Part shown: piece after piece, positions 1 to 18,249 of the stretch
Numbering within the stretch: position 1 is the first letter of the stretch
Layout: every line of letters starts with the position of its first letter
Translations under genes and position numbers: made by a program
Notes under the pieces: generated by a model
Seen by the model: the letters and a program-made list of their open reading frames with translations, nothing else
Told to the model about the DNA's origin: nothing
The model's database searches: none
NCBI GenBank assembly: GCA_008931825.1
Contig: QXVZ01029218.1
Coordinates: forward strand, 1-20,044
Source of the DNA: Phallusia fumigata
Lineage: Eukaryota > Chordata > Ascidiacea > Phlebobranchia > Ascidiidae
Direction of reading: 5' to 3'
Length of the DNA stretch: 20,044 nt

Positions 1-480
1 GAATTATCGATTTTGGGAAATTCTTTTTTTTGTTTAGTCGAATAATTTTCTGGATACGATTCGCTTCGGCGATTCTTAAACCATTGTTTAACTCAGTGTT
101 TTTCAACCGAAGTGACGCGTCACACTGCGGTGACGTTTGCAGGGCTCACTGGTGCCGCGGCCAATTTACCAGAGTTGTTTTTTCATTAAATAAAGTATTA
201 CAAGGTCTGACGGTAAAAAACGCTTGCAAAATAGACTGATGTTTGTGCCTCAAAAATAAAATGCAAAATGACAGTTTATTGTCCTTTTAGTGATTGTCAT
301 GTATGTCGCTAATGGTTCCGTGAATCATAAGTCATTGCAAAGGGTGCCTCAAAACAAGATCACTGATCTAACTGCTCGCTGATAGCTTTTAATCGCCAAG
401 TTTTTGGACTTTTTCATGTAACATTGAATTATCTAGGGTCAGTACAACTACAACCTGATTGGTTGGTTTTTTACCCACAG
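1..480 (+). other. Intron of intelectin paralogue A
   Basis: Sequence upstream of the acceptor at 479-480 is interpreted as the last intron of paralogue A. It shows no coding similarity. At 94-108 it holds CAGTGTTTTTCAACC, which resembles one end of a hAT-type non-autonomous transposon; the matching opposite end was not found. Confidence 0.6.
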
Positions 481-699
481 TTTCGCGCGTTCAACCAACA
501 CGGGAACGTCTTCGCTCTGTGTCCTGGGGTCAAGTTTAAGTCGGGCACCAACCACGCAGAGAGCGCTTGCATCGGAACAACAGGGCGGAACCATCATGCT
601 GATACTTGTGGGGATTTTGCCGGGTTTTACAATGAGGACCCGATGTGGAAAGCCGAGGATACTCTAATCACGACGACATTCCTCATATTTTATCGTTGA
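481..699 (+). CDS. Intelectin paralogue A, terminal coding exon (partial gene)
   Basis: This is the last coding exon of an intelectin-family lectin; the rest of the gene lies upstream of the window. It follows a splice acceptor (TTTTTACCCACAG, ending at 480), opens in phase 0, and runs 72 codons to TGA at 697-699. It contains the intelectin C-terminal signatures FRAFNQ, ALCPG, SACIG, TCGDFAGF and the terminal LIFYR (vertebrate intelectins end LLFYR). Its length (219 nt) and phase are identical to the last exon of the downstream intelectin gene at 9200-9418, and the two proteins align without gaps, so they are tandem duplicates. Intelectins bind terminal exocyclic diols of microbial glycans through Ca2+. 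Whether this copy is secreted or membrane-anchored cannot be seen. ATG-initiated reading from before 481 is intronic read-through. Confidence 0.88.
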   Translation, partial: FRAFNQHGNVFALCPGVKFKSGTNHAESACIGTTGRNHHADTCGDFAGFYNEDPMWKAEDTLITTTFLIFYR

Positions 700-2014
700 C
701 TATAAAGTTTTTGTACATCTGGAAATCGTGTCCTCAAACTGTGAATCGCGACGTCTGGTGCGTCGCTATAATTGTCCAAGGGCGTCGCGCAATAATTTCG
801 TTTCTTAGCTGATGTGTTTTTAACAACTTTGATAATAAGCGTCTTTATTAAATTCATATCGCTGGTGCGTCGAAAGTCCAACCAACTTTTCCAAAGCATC
901 GAAAAAAGTTGGAGAAACATTGTCTAGGAGGGTTGGGTCGCCCAAACTTTACTAAATCACATCCTGATGATTAGGGTGTACAGCGAAAGTTAAAACCCAA
1001 AGTGGTTGCACAATTTTTCTTGTAAAACTTTACCGATTTCCTTTTGTTTGTTCATGGTTCATCGCTGTCAAATCAAGATTTGAAACTAATTGATTTACCC
1101 TGTGTGTTTTGCGGCATGAGCGCACACTTGTAATTGCAACTAAGCGTTTTAAACAGCGCGAGACAATCCACATTCTTCGAGCCCAAAATTACTGCAAGCA
1201 TGAACGGCCATAGCTGGTTGAAGCAAAAGCTTGTAGAAAAAATGTGTTATGTGCAATTAGACTTAACCGCTGTATTTGTGGGGAAACGGATCACTGCAAA
1301 CTGAAAAGCTTTTTCATGTGTATTTTGCTCCCTTGCAACTCATGGTACAAAGGCGATTTTATGCCAAAATTCAAACAAAACTGCTGAACAAGCCTATTGT
1401 TAAGCCAAAAACGTCAGATATATTTTTTCTTGATCAAAACAAATGTTGAGTGAACAGGGACGTCGTTAGTTTAAAAATCCTTTAATAATTTCAACAAAAA
1501 ACAGTTTAGCGGACCACAAAAAATTACGTGAGCGTGCAAGTGTCCGAACGAAACCTGGACTAAATAATTCACGTCTTACATTCCACTTAAGTTTGGCAAC
1601 AAATTTAACCCTAATAGATCTGTTTTCCGAGTTACCGTGATTCGACTGGACGACTAACTGATTTCTGATTCCTGTGACGATCGGTTCAACGAAAAACCCT
1701 GTTACTAGGTAACCGGTCACGCTCTGTCACAAAGCCACAACAGTTGTAGGCAGTTTTGCTCGAGAAAAAGGTTTGCAGGGGTCAGTATAGCTGCTGTCTC
1801 GCCTGTTTTGCGTCAAAATCAGCCGACAAGCTCAACGCCATTGCGACAGTCTTGCGGGGAAGCGGGATCTATGGGGCTTTAACTTATGACGTTAGGACGT
1901 AAAAATGTTGTATCGGAGCTTAAAAAAAATTTAAAATAAAAAATAAATATTTTAAACTTTAATTAACTCAATTCGTCGCAGAAAAAATTGATTAAGTTGC
2001 CTTGCACTGAAAAA
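700..2014. other. Intergenic spacer between the two intelectin genes
   Basis: About 1.3 kb separate the stop of paralogue A from the first proposed codon of the downstream gene. It should hold the 3' UTR of A and the promoter and 5' UTR of B. No conserved ORF was recognised. The last 90 bases are very AT-rich (1921-1970). A CAG at 1979-1981 could be a 5'-UTR or trans-splice acceptor just before the ATG, but its pyrimidine tract is poor. Confidence 0.5.
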
Positions 2015-9418
<7,404 letters not shown>

Positions 9419-9449
9419 ACGCTCCGTTGGATAAAAAAAAAGACTTAAA

Positions 9450-9625
9450 AAGCAGCTTAATTAAAAACATAGCTGCCAGAGAACTTGTATGTAGTGAATG
9501 CATTTTCTAATGCAGACGTTACGAACGAATTTTGCCCTGATGATGACAACAGCGATTATTGAAACGTTTGCAGTACAATATGTTCACTTTATACAAGCTG
9601 TCTGACAGTTTTGTTTGACTAAGCT
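9450..9625 (-). mobile_element. Foldback MITE, copy 3, in the 3' UTR/downstream of intelectin B
   Basis: Begins about 32 bases after the stop codon. Left end AGCAGCTTAATTAAAAACATAGCTGCCAGAGAACTTGTATG, core GATGATGACAACAGCGATTATTGAAACGTTTGCAG, right end ATACAAGCTGTCTGACAG...AAGCTT. The left end carries ATTAAA (9460-9465), a possible poly(A) signal 42 bases after the stop. Confidence 0.8.
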
Positions 9626-12600
9626 TCGTTTTTGCCCTACAGCCTAAGTGGTATGTACTTTAACTTTTTCTTGTTTGTATTTTTACTAAATCGTCCGTGT
9701 TGATAACAATGTGTCAATGTTGTAGTTTTGCTGTAAAAATGTTTTTGTTTTATCAAACGTCTCGATGTTAGTGATTTTCAATTAAAACCACGCATTGAAA
9801 TTGCTGAGTGGAACGACGCTAAAGCTTACTCCTAAGATCACAAAAGTTTTGTAAAAACTTTTTGGTAAATCTTACAAAATATTTTACAATCACCTGCATT
9901 CAAAACAGCACAAAAAAATATTTCACATTTTCGTCACTAAATACCAAATGTACCCGTTTGACACTGGTTTGTTTCCTTTTAGAACACGTAAAATTAGCGC
10001 CGTGATTGTCACAAAGCAAAAACGTCAACTCGAGCATATATTATAAAACCGCCAGTGGGCGCTATATAACAGGGTAATGTACGCGCCTTTTTTCAACTGA
10101 CAAATTGAAACATGCATGTCATGATACGGAACTGGCAGTAGTCGATTGTTATTTGACCTCAGGTTGCTGAGATAATAGCAAGTGGAAGTTGTGAAAGTCA
10201 ATGATAAATTCGGTACAAGACCGCTTGTAAAAAAGGTCTTGTTTAAGTAATGCACTTAACAGAGCAGAGTAGCATTTAGAAATAAAAGGAAAGGAAACAG
10301 ACGGGTCAGGCTAATTTTAAAATTTTGTGGCGTTTTGCTGTGAACGGTTCTAAAAAAATACAGAAGCTGAGAGCAAGGTTTAAACAACAACAACATAGGG
10401 GAAACCAAAGGTAAACGTAAACCATACTGATACTGTTTAAAACAGTCTGATTGTGTTAAATGTAAAAACGCTCCCCGAATATTATCGTCACTAAAAAATA
10501 AATGTGATAACTGTTTAACACTGGTTTGTTTCTTTATAATGCATAAAATTAGCGTCGAGTTTTTCACAAAGCAAAAAAACTTAACAAGAAAAAGAAAAAC
10601 CGCCAGTGGCGCTATGGGACAGGCAACGCACTTCGCGCCATTTTTCGACTGACAAATTGAAAGTTGCATGTCATGATACGGACCTGGCAATAGTTCATTG
10701 TTATTTGACTTCAGGTTGCTGACATATCATATTAGGTGAAAGTTGAGTAAGTTGAGAATAAATTCGGTACAAGACAGTTTGTAAAAAAGCTCTTGTTCAA
10801 GTAATAAACTTGACACAGCAGCATTCAGAAATTAAAAAAGGTAACGGGTAAATTGTGAGGATTCTGTGGCAAATTGCTGTGAATGATTCTGAGAAAATAC
10901 TTGGAATGTAAAGAGTGGAATGTAAAGTTACAACAAACACCTTAAAAAAAGGTAAACCTTAAACCATACGGATGCTGTTAAAAGTTGTGTTGAATGTACT
11001 AAACATAATGTCTTTGTAACAGAAACTGATTAAATTTTATATTCCTCACATCAGATGGAGTACAGTTTTTCATCATTTCCAAATAAACCTCGTAATTTAG
11101 ACACTTTGTTAAAGCTGTATTCGTTTGCTGCAGTCAAGTAATGTAGCAAGCCAAAAATCATGAAAGCGTGTTGAATAATTTATGGGTTTTAGCAAGTAAA
11201 GTGTTTAGTTTGATCAACTCTCTTTTAAGGAAATAACAAGCTTGTTAACAAATGTCAACTTCTTTTAACATTTTTCCCTTTCTCATTATATTTAACATAG
11301 GACTGAAATGGGGACAATATCAGAAAATACCGAATTTTTGCAAGCCAAATATAAAGAAACAAAGAAATTTCTTAACTGCATTTTTTTTTAAATAACAAGC
11401 CATGATGAATTAACTTTTGATAAATAGGCAGCGATAAAGGAATGCTAAAAGGTTATTGCCTAGTTATTGCGTAATAGCGCGCCATATGGCACAAAACAAT
11501 TAATAACTTTTACTTCCTGGACACCACTCAGACCGATGTGAAATCAGACACAGCTCACTTAAGAGCACATTACTGGGCGTGCATTGTAATGTGAAGTCCC
11601 ATATTAGTTTAATGGCACGTTATTAGATGTGATCACTTGAAGCAGGATTTTACAATCTTTTTGCTCATGCAGGCCGCAGACTTTATTTCACCAACGACCG
11701 CCAGTGAGTCCAAGTTATATTTTATCAATAATCTAAAGAAATGGAATTTATCTGCTAACATCCATTTATTCGTGTCTTAAATGTAACAAAACGTCAATTG
11801 TTTGATATTTTTCTCGTTTTCACAAGCTTATATCCAGCCAACGACTTTTTATTAATACACGGCCGCGGCATAACAGTAGTAAAACGACAAACATATTTAT
11901 GCAGATTGTGATGCTTGTTTTGAATTATTGAGTTGGATAAGGTCCGACTGGCGGTGACTCAGCGGCGAAATATATCACCAGGCTAATTTTGTCAAGTTTT
12001 TTTTACGTAAACAGAATCAACTGTAGTTCGTGGCGCGGCTTAGTTACAAGATAAAGCGTTTTCGAGTCGACCGTGAACTTGAGTGCTTACACGTCATAAA
12101 CCTCCGTCACGGTTCACGTAATCTTTGATAAACTGAAACAAACTACCATCAACGTTTGCAGCAAAAAAGTGAAATCGGTTGTCACTTCCGGATTGCAGAG
12201 AACAGGCAAATCGCCAGTATATTCCCAGAGGCCCAAGCTTGACAAAACCACACGTTAAGAGGTCAGTTAACAACTGTTAATCACTGAATGCTGGAATAGC
12301 GGCTTGGCTATCGAAAAATAATAGGCGCGCGTACATAGGTTTACTGGTTTTAACATAAGTGTGCAGAAATTGACTACGCAGCAAACAAAATCTACAGACT
12401 GCCGTTTTTAATGTTTTTGAATTGACACGTTATTGACTCGTTATAGCTTATTTGTACAAAAATAAATCCGGACTGTAAGAATTTCCCATTTCGGTATTTC
12501 AATGCCCTTGAAACTGTTGATGTTTTAGTTCTGATAATTACCAGGCTTAGCACTAGATCTCGTTTCCTGTGGTACTAGCGATTTAACTTGAGCTATACCG

Positions 12601-12824
12601 CAGTTGCCGGGTTCTGATGTAAAAGCTCTCTCTTCCAAATTTCAAAGCCACACTTGCTTTATTAATTACTCGCTCGTCCCGCTTTCAAACGGTAAAAAAT
12701 GACAGATTAACGCAATCTAGTTGCGCGATGGAATTATGAGGAAGTTTTAATTCAAAATTCTGAGGGTTTCGAGCGTGTTTAAGTTCAGTTGGACATGTAA
12801 CGGTAAACAAAAATTGTTACCGCG
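9626..12824. other. Gene-poor stretch
   Basis: Apart from the tandem duplication, no protein family or RNA gene was recognised on either strand. A 31-nt segment at 11673-11703 has an acceptor-like left side (TTTTTGCTCATGCAG) and a donor (A|GTGAGT) but is unsupported by homology. Confidence 0.4.
9932..11012. repeat. Diverged tandem duplication, period about 554 bp
   Basis: Copy 1 (9932-10485) and copy 2 (10486 to about 11012) align along their length. Shared landmarks in order are CGTCACTAAA, CACTGGTTTGTTTC, TCACAAAGCAAAAA, AAACCGCCAGTGG, CTGACAAATTGAAA, GCATGTCATGATACGGA, ATAAATTCGGTACAAGAC and TAAACCATAC. There is no shared open frame, so the apparent minus-strand ORFs inside are probably chance. 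The cause could be segmental duplication or a composite repeat. Confidence 0.8.
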
Positions 12825-12930
12825 ATGTTGCCTAACTGCATATCACCCGCACTGTCATCCTACATCAGCGAGACCGCACAAACCTGGGTGAAAAACGACC
12901 GGACCACGAGGAAATGCTGGAAGTTTCCAG
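12825..12930 (+). CDS. Weak candidate exon, unknown product
   Basis: A GC-richer island than its surroundings holds ATG plus 34 more codons and one base (MLPNCISPALSSYISETAQ..., ending KCWKFP), then a possible donor G|GTATAG. An in-frame stop lies just upstream of the ATG and another at 12942, soon after the donor. No family is recognised, and the other five frames are equally uninformative. Could be a first exon, a repeat relic, or chance. Confidence 0.15.
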
Positions 12931-13539
12931 GTATAGCGCCATGAAGTGCTAAGTGCTGGGAACCGGGCTGCCATTATCAAAATGGTCTCGTTCGCTACAT
13001 TACTGGGACTAGTTCGAGTAAAAGCATCCACAGTTACGTGGAACAGACACGGTCAATTTTTGAAAGTTTTTTTTAAGTTTTAATAACTACTACTTGGCTT
13101 TTGTAAACGACGGTTGAAAATGGCGCCTGCGTGTGTTCGGTTTGAAAGTTAAAGTCTGTCAAAAACAAATCACAACCACTTTTTTCCAGTGGTGTTGTTA
13201 AGCGCACATGTTGCGTAATTCTAAATTACCGTCTCCGCAAGCGAAAACTGTTAGGGGCAAGGTTTGCTCGGCCACAGGTTAACAAAATAACGTGCGGTGA
13301 AACCGAACTCACACAAAACGCCTGCGCAAAGTTTCCGAAAAATTCAATAACTTTTACTTTCCACCTTTTGCAAAAGACGCTAAGTGTAAGGACTTCTAAA
13401 CCAACGACAAGCACATTTTCACAGTGGTGTTTGTATTATTATTATTTTACGAACAATGGCGGGCGACGATCGACGCTCGATCGCCCGAGAAACTCGCTAT
13501 TGCACTAAAGAGCTAAGAACACAACACGAACTCACACTC

Positions 13540-14305
13540 TGACGTCACACGGGGTCAAAAGTTAGAGGGCGCGACCACGTGATTAGGCAAACGTTAGGAA
13601 ATTTTGCGCTAAATAATCGGAATATATATGAGTGGTGGGCACGGTACGTGCGGTGCTGAACACAAACAGCCTGTAATTAAGTTTGAAACCGATTTGCGTT
13701 TTCGGCAGACGATGCTGACTGATGACGTCATCATGACGTATACAACGCAATTATGACGTGATAAGACGTTTGCTGATTGGGGTGGAGCCGGAATTAATAC
13801 AGACTGAGCGGCTTGAACGCAACAGGAGCGGATACGTTAATGTTAGTATGGCACAGAAGATTATGAATTTGTTTTTTGCACAAAATTACTTTCGGCTTTC
13901 GGATATTCGACCACATGCGGCTTTGGTGATAAATTTTAACGCCAAAGTTCCAATTTACAGAAACTTTTGTTTAAAACTGATTTTTTCCAAGGGCGCTGCA
14001 AAATATGAATTTCGAACGCAAAAAACTTAGAGTTTCCAAACCAACTTTGTCAAAAAATCGGATTCCGAAGCCAATACGCTATTGAGTCGAAAAACAGTTT
14101 TCCAAAACGACAGGGCCGATTTTGGTGATAGATCATTACCAAACCAAATATGAATTAAATTTTTAACAAAACCCAATTCTTGAGGTCACTCGTCCATTTA
14201 ATTTCCTGTCAAACTGGCCACGTGGATCAGAGCAATACCGCCATTGAAAATGGAGAGCCGGCGATGACCTCATCGAAAGAGCAATGACGTCACCGATCGT
14301 GACGT
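13540..14305. promoter_or_regulatory. Cluster of CRE (ATF/CREB)-like and CCAAT motifs
   Basis: Perfect palindromic TGACGTCA occurs at 13540-13547, 13723-13730 and 14285-14292. Near-matches include ATGACGTATAC, TATGACGTGAT, GATGACCTCA and GTGACGTAGG. Inverted CCAAT boxes (ATTGG) flank at 13774 and 14324. A TATA-like AATATATATG is at 13621. Motif density resembles a promoter or enhancer, but no adjoining coding exon was identified on either strand. Confidence 0.4.
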
Positions 14306-14599
14306 AGGGACCGGCTTGAGTTATTGGTTGAGCGTTTTTCTGGACCTCGTGACATCATTTCCCGTTTGTACGCGCGCATTTTCGGTGACGCCGAATGGAA
14401 TTTCGTGAAAAGGTCACTAAACCTGCAAATATATTCGTCACAATTGAGATTTGGAAATCTTAATAAAGTTTCTGATTTTTATACCAGTTCCAGTGCAGTT
14501 CACATCACTGCGCGAACAACGACTGCGCCGAAAATGTTGGATCGATTAAAAGACTTAAAAAATGCAATACTAAGATTTCGACTAACACGAAAAGCGCGG

Positions 14600-15100
14600 G
14601 CAAAAATGGCGGGAAAAATCTGTTTTGCAGGTTTCACTAAAATTAAATGCAAACTACAAAGGAATTGTACCAGCTGCCAGAAAAGCAAATTAATTTTGTA
14701 CTGCTGGTGTTATTATAACAGCATTTTAAAGTGCACAGACCGACAGATCTTTGACAAAACGAGAAATGGGCAAATACAAAAACTAATTTCCCTTGCTAAG
14801 TCAACTTAAAAAACACATTCGCAAAAACGACAATCACGTCTTGTTTATCGTATGTTTGATAAAGAACATCCAGTATATTACGAGACCAACGCTATCAAGC
14901 GATCAAGCGGTTGCCTCGGTGAAATTCGACCGTAAAATTCGATAAAACAGCAGTAGGCATAAAACTAAATCTCTCCAGGGCGCCTGACGTAACTTCCTAA
15001 ACGGATGCTTTAGGCGGGAACTACGTGCGGCAAAAATGGCGGGAACAACGAAACATGCACTGGTGCTTGAGCGAAGCGCGGTTAAAAATGGCGGCAAAAT
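14600..15100 (+). promoter_or_regulatory. Repeated YY1/E2F-like sites (AAAATGGCGGGAA)
   Basis: GCAAAAATGGCGGGAA occurs at about 14601-14616 and 15028-15043, and TTAAAAATGGCGGCAA at about 15081-15096. Each combines a YY1-like AAAATGGCGG with an E2F-like GGCGGGAA (imperfect in the third), with GC-rich sequence just upstream. Related AAAATGG occurrences are near 13118 and 14250. Protein binding is inferred from motif only. Confidence 0.35.
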
Positions 15101-15471
15101 GCGTTCTAGAATGTTCGGGTTCAATCAAATACGATTGTCTGGCGTGGTGACGAGGCTCAATTTAACGGGAAATGAATACCAGCAGTGCGTGTAATACCCT
15201 TGCCACGTGAGCCGTGTATTTTTACACAGCAATCAGTTTTAAAATCGGACCTTGGTTTTGTGGGCACCAAAATCAGTACTTCCACACTATCGGTGAAAAA
15301 CAATATTTTGATTTCAATACATAGCGAAACGTACGTACATGTTTTGCTAATGTGGAGTGAAGGAAGCGAGGTTGTGCTGCTTACCAGTTAAGTTTTCAAC
15401 CACTTTTACAGCAAGCCTTAAACCACTCAGGGATTTTGGGGAATGGGACGAAATTTTTAAATGTGAATGAG

Positions 15472-15642
15472 CAGTGGATCCAAACCGGGGAAAAATTCCC
15501 ACTTTGCAGGAAAATGATTCATGATAAGTGATTTTTTTAAAGTAGACCTATGGTTTCAAGCATTCCAAGTCTAATAGGATAGGAATGAAAAGTTCCAAAA
15601 TAAGCAAAGGGGGAATGCATGAAAAAAGGTTGGGAACCACTG
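15472..15642. mobile_element. hAT-like MITE, 171 bp
   Basis: Left end CAGTGGATCCAAACC and right end GGTTGGGAACCACTG are inverted repeats (about 12 of 15 positions match). Same end type as the element in intelectin intron 10. No clear target-site duplication and no coding capacity. Confidence 0.65.
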
Positions 15643-15710
15643 CTGTAGTGGTTCAAACCGACCAAACGTTGTTCGTGACGTCACTCCTTGTGACGACTTT
15701 GTTGTCTCAA

Positions 15711-16009
15711 GGCTGATTCACACCAGATGCGTCTACCGGTTGCGGTACGTTTTTTTGATCTCGCGGCAAGCAGCGGGGCACTTACACCAGCCGGGACCAA
15801 AGTTTCTCCATCAGACACGGCCAAAGTGTTTTATGTTTGTTAGATAGACTTTGGTCCCGGCTGGTGTAAGTGCCCGCTGCTTGCCGCAAGATCAAAAAAA
15901 CGTACNTAGATAGACTTTGGTCGCGGCTGGTGTAAGTGCCCCGCTGCCCCCCGCGAGATCAAAAAACCGTACCGCAACCGGTAGACGCATCTGGTGTCAA
16001 TCAGCCTTT
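15711..16009. mobile_element. Long-terminal-inverted-repeat foldback element
   Basis: The left arm (about 15711-15810, AGGCTGATTCACACCAGATG...) is the reverse complement of the right arm (about 15913-16009, ...CATCTGGTGTCAATCAGCCTT), roughly 95 bp each. Within it 15841-15905 and 15907-15972 are near-identical direct copies separated by a single N at 15906. The real element is therefore probably about 230 bp, with one arm represented twice in the assembly. The right edge touches the stop codon of the - strand sorting nexin frame. Confidence 0.85.
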
Positions 16010-16213
16010 ACGCCCACGATAATGTGAGATTAAGTTTGTGACAAGTTGAAAACTCCAAAACATCAAACCTGTTATGGGGAAATATTTTGTTCAAAACTCC
16101 TTCCAGCAAAACGTAGCAGAATCTCCTGTTGAGCTGCTCGTGTTGAATCATCTCGAATATAAGCATTACTCCTCGTCTGCTCGTCTCACTCCCGATCAAC
16201 GGCCGCAGTTCAT
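16008..16213 (-). CDS. SNX13-like sorting nexin, Nexin_C domain exon (last visible)
   Basis: The minus-strand acceptor CGTTTTTAG (plus 16214-16222) opens this exon. With one base from the previous exon it reads DELRPLIGSETSRRGVMLIF..., continuing HEQLNRRFCYVLLEGVLNKIFP. This is the Nexin_C signature of SNX13/SNX25-type proteins, closest to SNX13 (PDELKHIIG, TTRKG, QLNRR, FLEG, LFPQ). The frame runs about 67 codons to a TAA at 16008-16010, the edge of the foldback element. A weak alternative donor (AACAG|GTTTGA, exon end 16069) would send it to a further exon I could not find. Known SNX13 continues some 30 residues past this point, so the C-terminus may be shortened. SNX13 is an RGS-PX protein of endosomes and ER contact sites. 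Confidence 0.85.
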
Positions 16214-17097
16214 CTAAAAACGGTAAAACATGCACTCATGTAAATATTAGGAAGTGGAACATTCGAATAGGAAATGCTAGCGTTTTAGTGTGATCCTCTA
16301 GTTTCAATATGACTCGCTTACGTGGCAATTATTATCTTAAAACTTACTCCCATGCAAATGTTCGGTAAACTACGTTTAACTAATTATTCCTTATATTTGA
16401 AAGTGTTTTTTTAAGAACTAAAAGAATCAACACAACATGAAAAACCTTACAAAGTTTATTTAATCATGCAAATGATTAATAATTGACCAAAAACTGCTTC
16501 TTTGCAAACGCGGGCATGAATATTTTGAGCTAGAAATTTTCCGATACGTCGTCTGCCACGTGTTGAACAGACTGGCCCAGATACTTTGTTGCCCAGCTAT
16601 TTCGGATTTGTGATTCTTTAGTGGTTTTGAGACGCTACGTTTTTCACCAAGCGACATAAACCCAACCCTATTTATTTATTATCCCATTCAGCCTGACTTT
16701 GTTTTTACAAACAGCGGGTTTTGAATTCCTAACACTAAAACATTAGAGGGGAGAGACGAGTTGTAAGAAACAGTGCCACTTCGCAAACATATAAACTACC
16801 CGCTCCATGAACAGTTTGACCCTGAAACCAGTGTACGTGTAATTTCCCTAAGCAGTTTGCTAAGCAGTAACTCTGGTACAAACGACTAAGCGCCATTTGT
16901 CTGTATACTGCGTCGTTTCTAACATTGCGCCATAGCCTAATAGGTCTGCAGGGGTCAAACCAATTCATAGCCAACAATCCAAGCTTTTCAAACGACAGGA
17001 CGCAAGACAGGAAACGTCGAAAAATATCTCCGTCGCGGCGGTTTGTTAGATGTCGTGTGCGCTAACAGCTGATGTTTATGAGGTGTTTTGTGGCTAT

Positions 17098-17449
17098 GGT
17101 TGCCAACGCCCTTTATTTCAAAGGACAATCCTTTATTCAGCTCTATTTGTCCTTGTCCTTTGTTGAGATTAGAAATACACTGTTTTCCCTTTATTTTAAA
17201 ATCGTTTTGACTTGTGGTTGTATTTCTGAACTGCGACTCGAAGGAACAAAACAAATTTAGCATACAACAAGGTAGTGATGAGACTCCCTCACAAAATCAA
17301 GCCGTAATTTGTTGACAACATGTAATAGTAGTGCCAATATTTTATGTCATCATTAGATCGAAGTATTAATTGAAACTGTGTTTTCGAGACGTGATAAAAT
17401 ATCACTCAAGTTTTTTGTCCTTTATTGGAGCTTAACAGAGTTGGCAACC
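17098..17449. mobile_element. Non-autonomous DNA element with GGTTGCCAAC ends
   Basis: Left side GGTTGCCAACGCCCTTTATTTCAAAGGACAA and right side GTCCTTTATTGGAGCTTAACAGAGTTGGCAACC form imperfect inverted ends sharing GGTTGCCAAC and AAAGGAC blocks. No transposase was seen. Confidence 0.5.
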
Positions 17450-18249
17450 CTTTTTGTGGCAGGGTTTTTTCATTTGATTAAGCAACAGCTTATGACAGTG
17501 TTTTAATAAGCGTTGCATGCGTAAGATGAAAGCGAAATAGCGAAACAAAAATACTCATCGTTAAGATCTTATGGCAGTAGAGTGGATGAACGAACTATTC
17601 ACTTCACACCGGCATTTAATAAAAATGGATCCACAGCTTTCAACCAAATCGCATCAGGACTTAGAAAAGGTTGGGATCCCACTGACTTATGGTCCACACT
17701 GTACATCCACAGGTTTAACTACTCACACATAAGTTGCAAGCGATCTGTTTGCCGAGTGCTCAGTCAAGCATGATTAGGCCATTGTGACGTCACATGCACG
17801 TGACCTAATACCACATCAGTAGCCACTTGTTTTTCGACTAAGCAAAAAGTTCCGCTTTTGTCCCAAGCAGCATTGGCACAAGCGTTGGCGATTTTTGCAT
17901 CACAACTTACACTTGTTTAGCCGAGCACCGAGCTTTCAAATCAACCAATTCCCACCCGGTGCGTTTACGAGATTAATCGGCTCCGGCCAATTCCCTGGAA
18001 ATCAAAGAATGGGAGAAATATGGCTTGTGGTGGGCGCGCGTTAATGTCGGGCACACATATTTCAGCGCACAAGTCAGCACGCCCCGTGTCATTAAAATGT
18101 ACCAACAAAAAATCGGCTCCTTTTACGAAACCTAATTAAAAGGGCTTTATTAGGACCAATTTCCTGGAGTCGATTTTCGCCGAAGAGAACAGAGACCGCC
18201 AGACACGTGTTATGTGGCAAGCACGTGTTGCGCGTGTTAGAAGCCAGGT

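Noticed and set aside
30..239. 69-codon open frame at the window start
   Set aside because: It overlaps the hAT-like end at 94-108 and lies in what should be the intron before the last exon of paralogue A.
9535..9585. Hammerhead-ribozyme-like CTGATGA...GAAAC motif in the MITE core (copies at 9537 and 19118)
   Set aside because: The two conserved boxes are present in some copies, but stem II would need four extra unpaired bases after CTGATGA and stem III would be about 2 bp. Other copies (e.g. 5819) lack the C of CTGATGA. The geometry does not fit.
10025..10690. Minus-strand open frames of 76 and 144 codons
   Set aside because: They lie in the two copies of the 554-bp tandem duplication, but the frame is not conserved between copies and no family is recognised.
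13226..13414. Missing last exon of the SNX13-like gene in this or other minus frames
   Set aside because: I read the minus frames between 9.4 and 16 kb for a KFRELF-type tail and found no convincing match or matching phase.
14324..14809. 161-codon + strand open frame
   Set aside because: It starts at TTG with the first ATG only at 14534, has no recognisable domain, and overlaps the YY1/E2F-like motifs. Length alone is possible by chance in 20 kb.
17582..17773. 63-codon + strand open frame
   Set aside because: It overlaps a hAT-like end (GGTTGGGATCCCACTG), lies in the intron of the minus-strand sorting nexin and has no family match.
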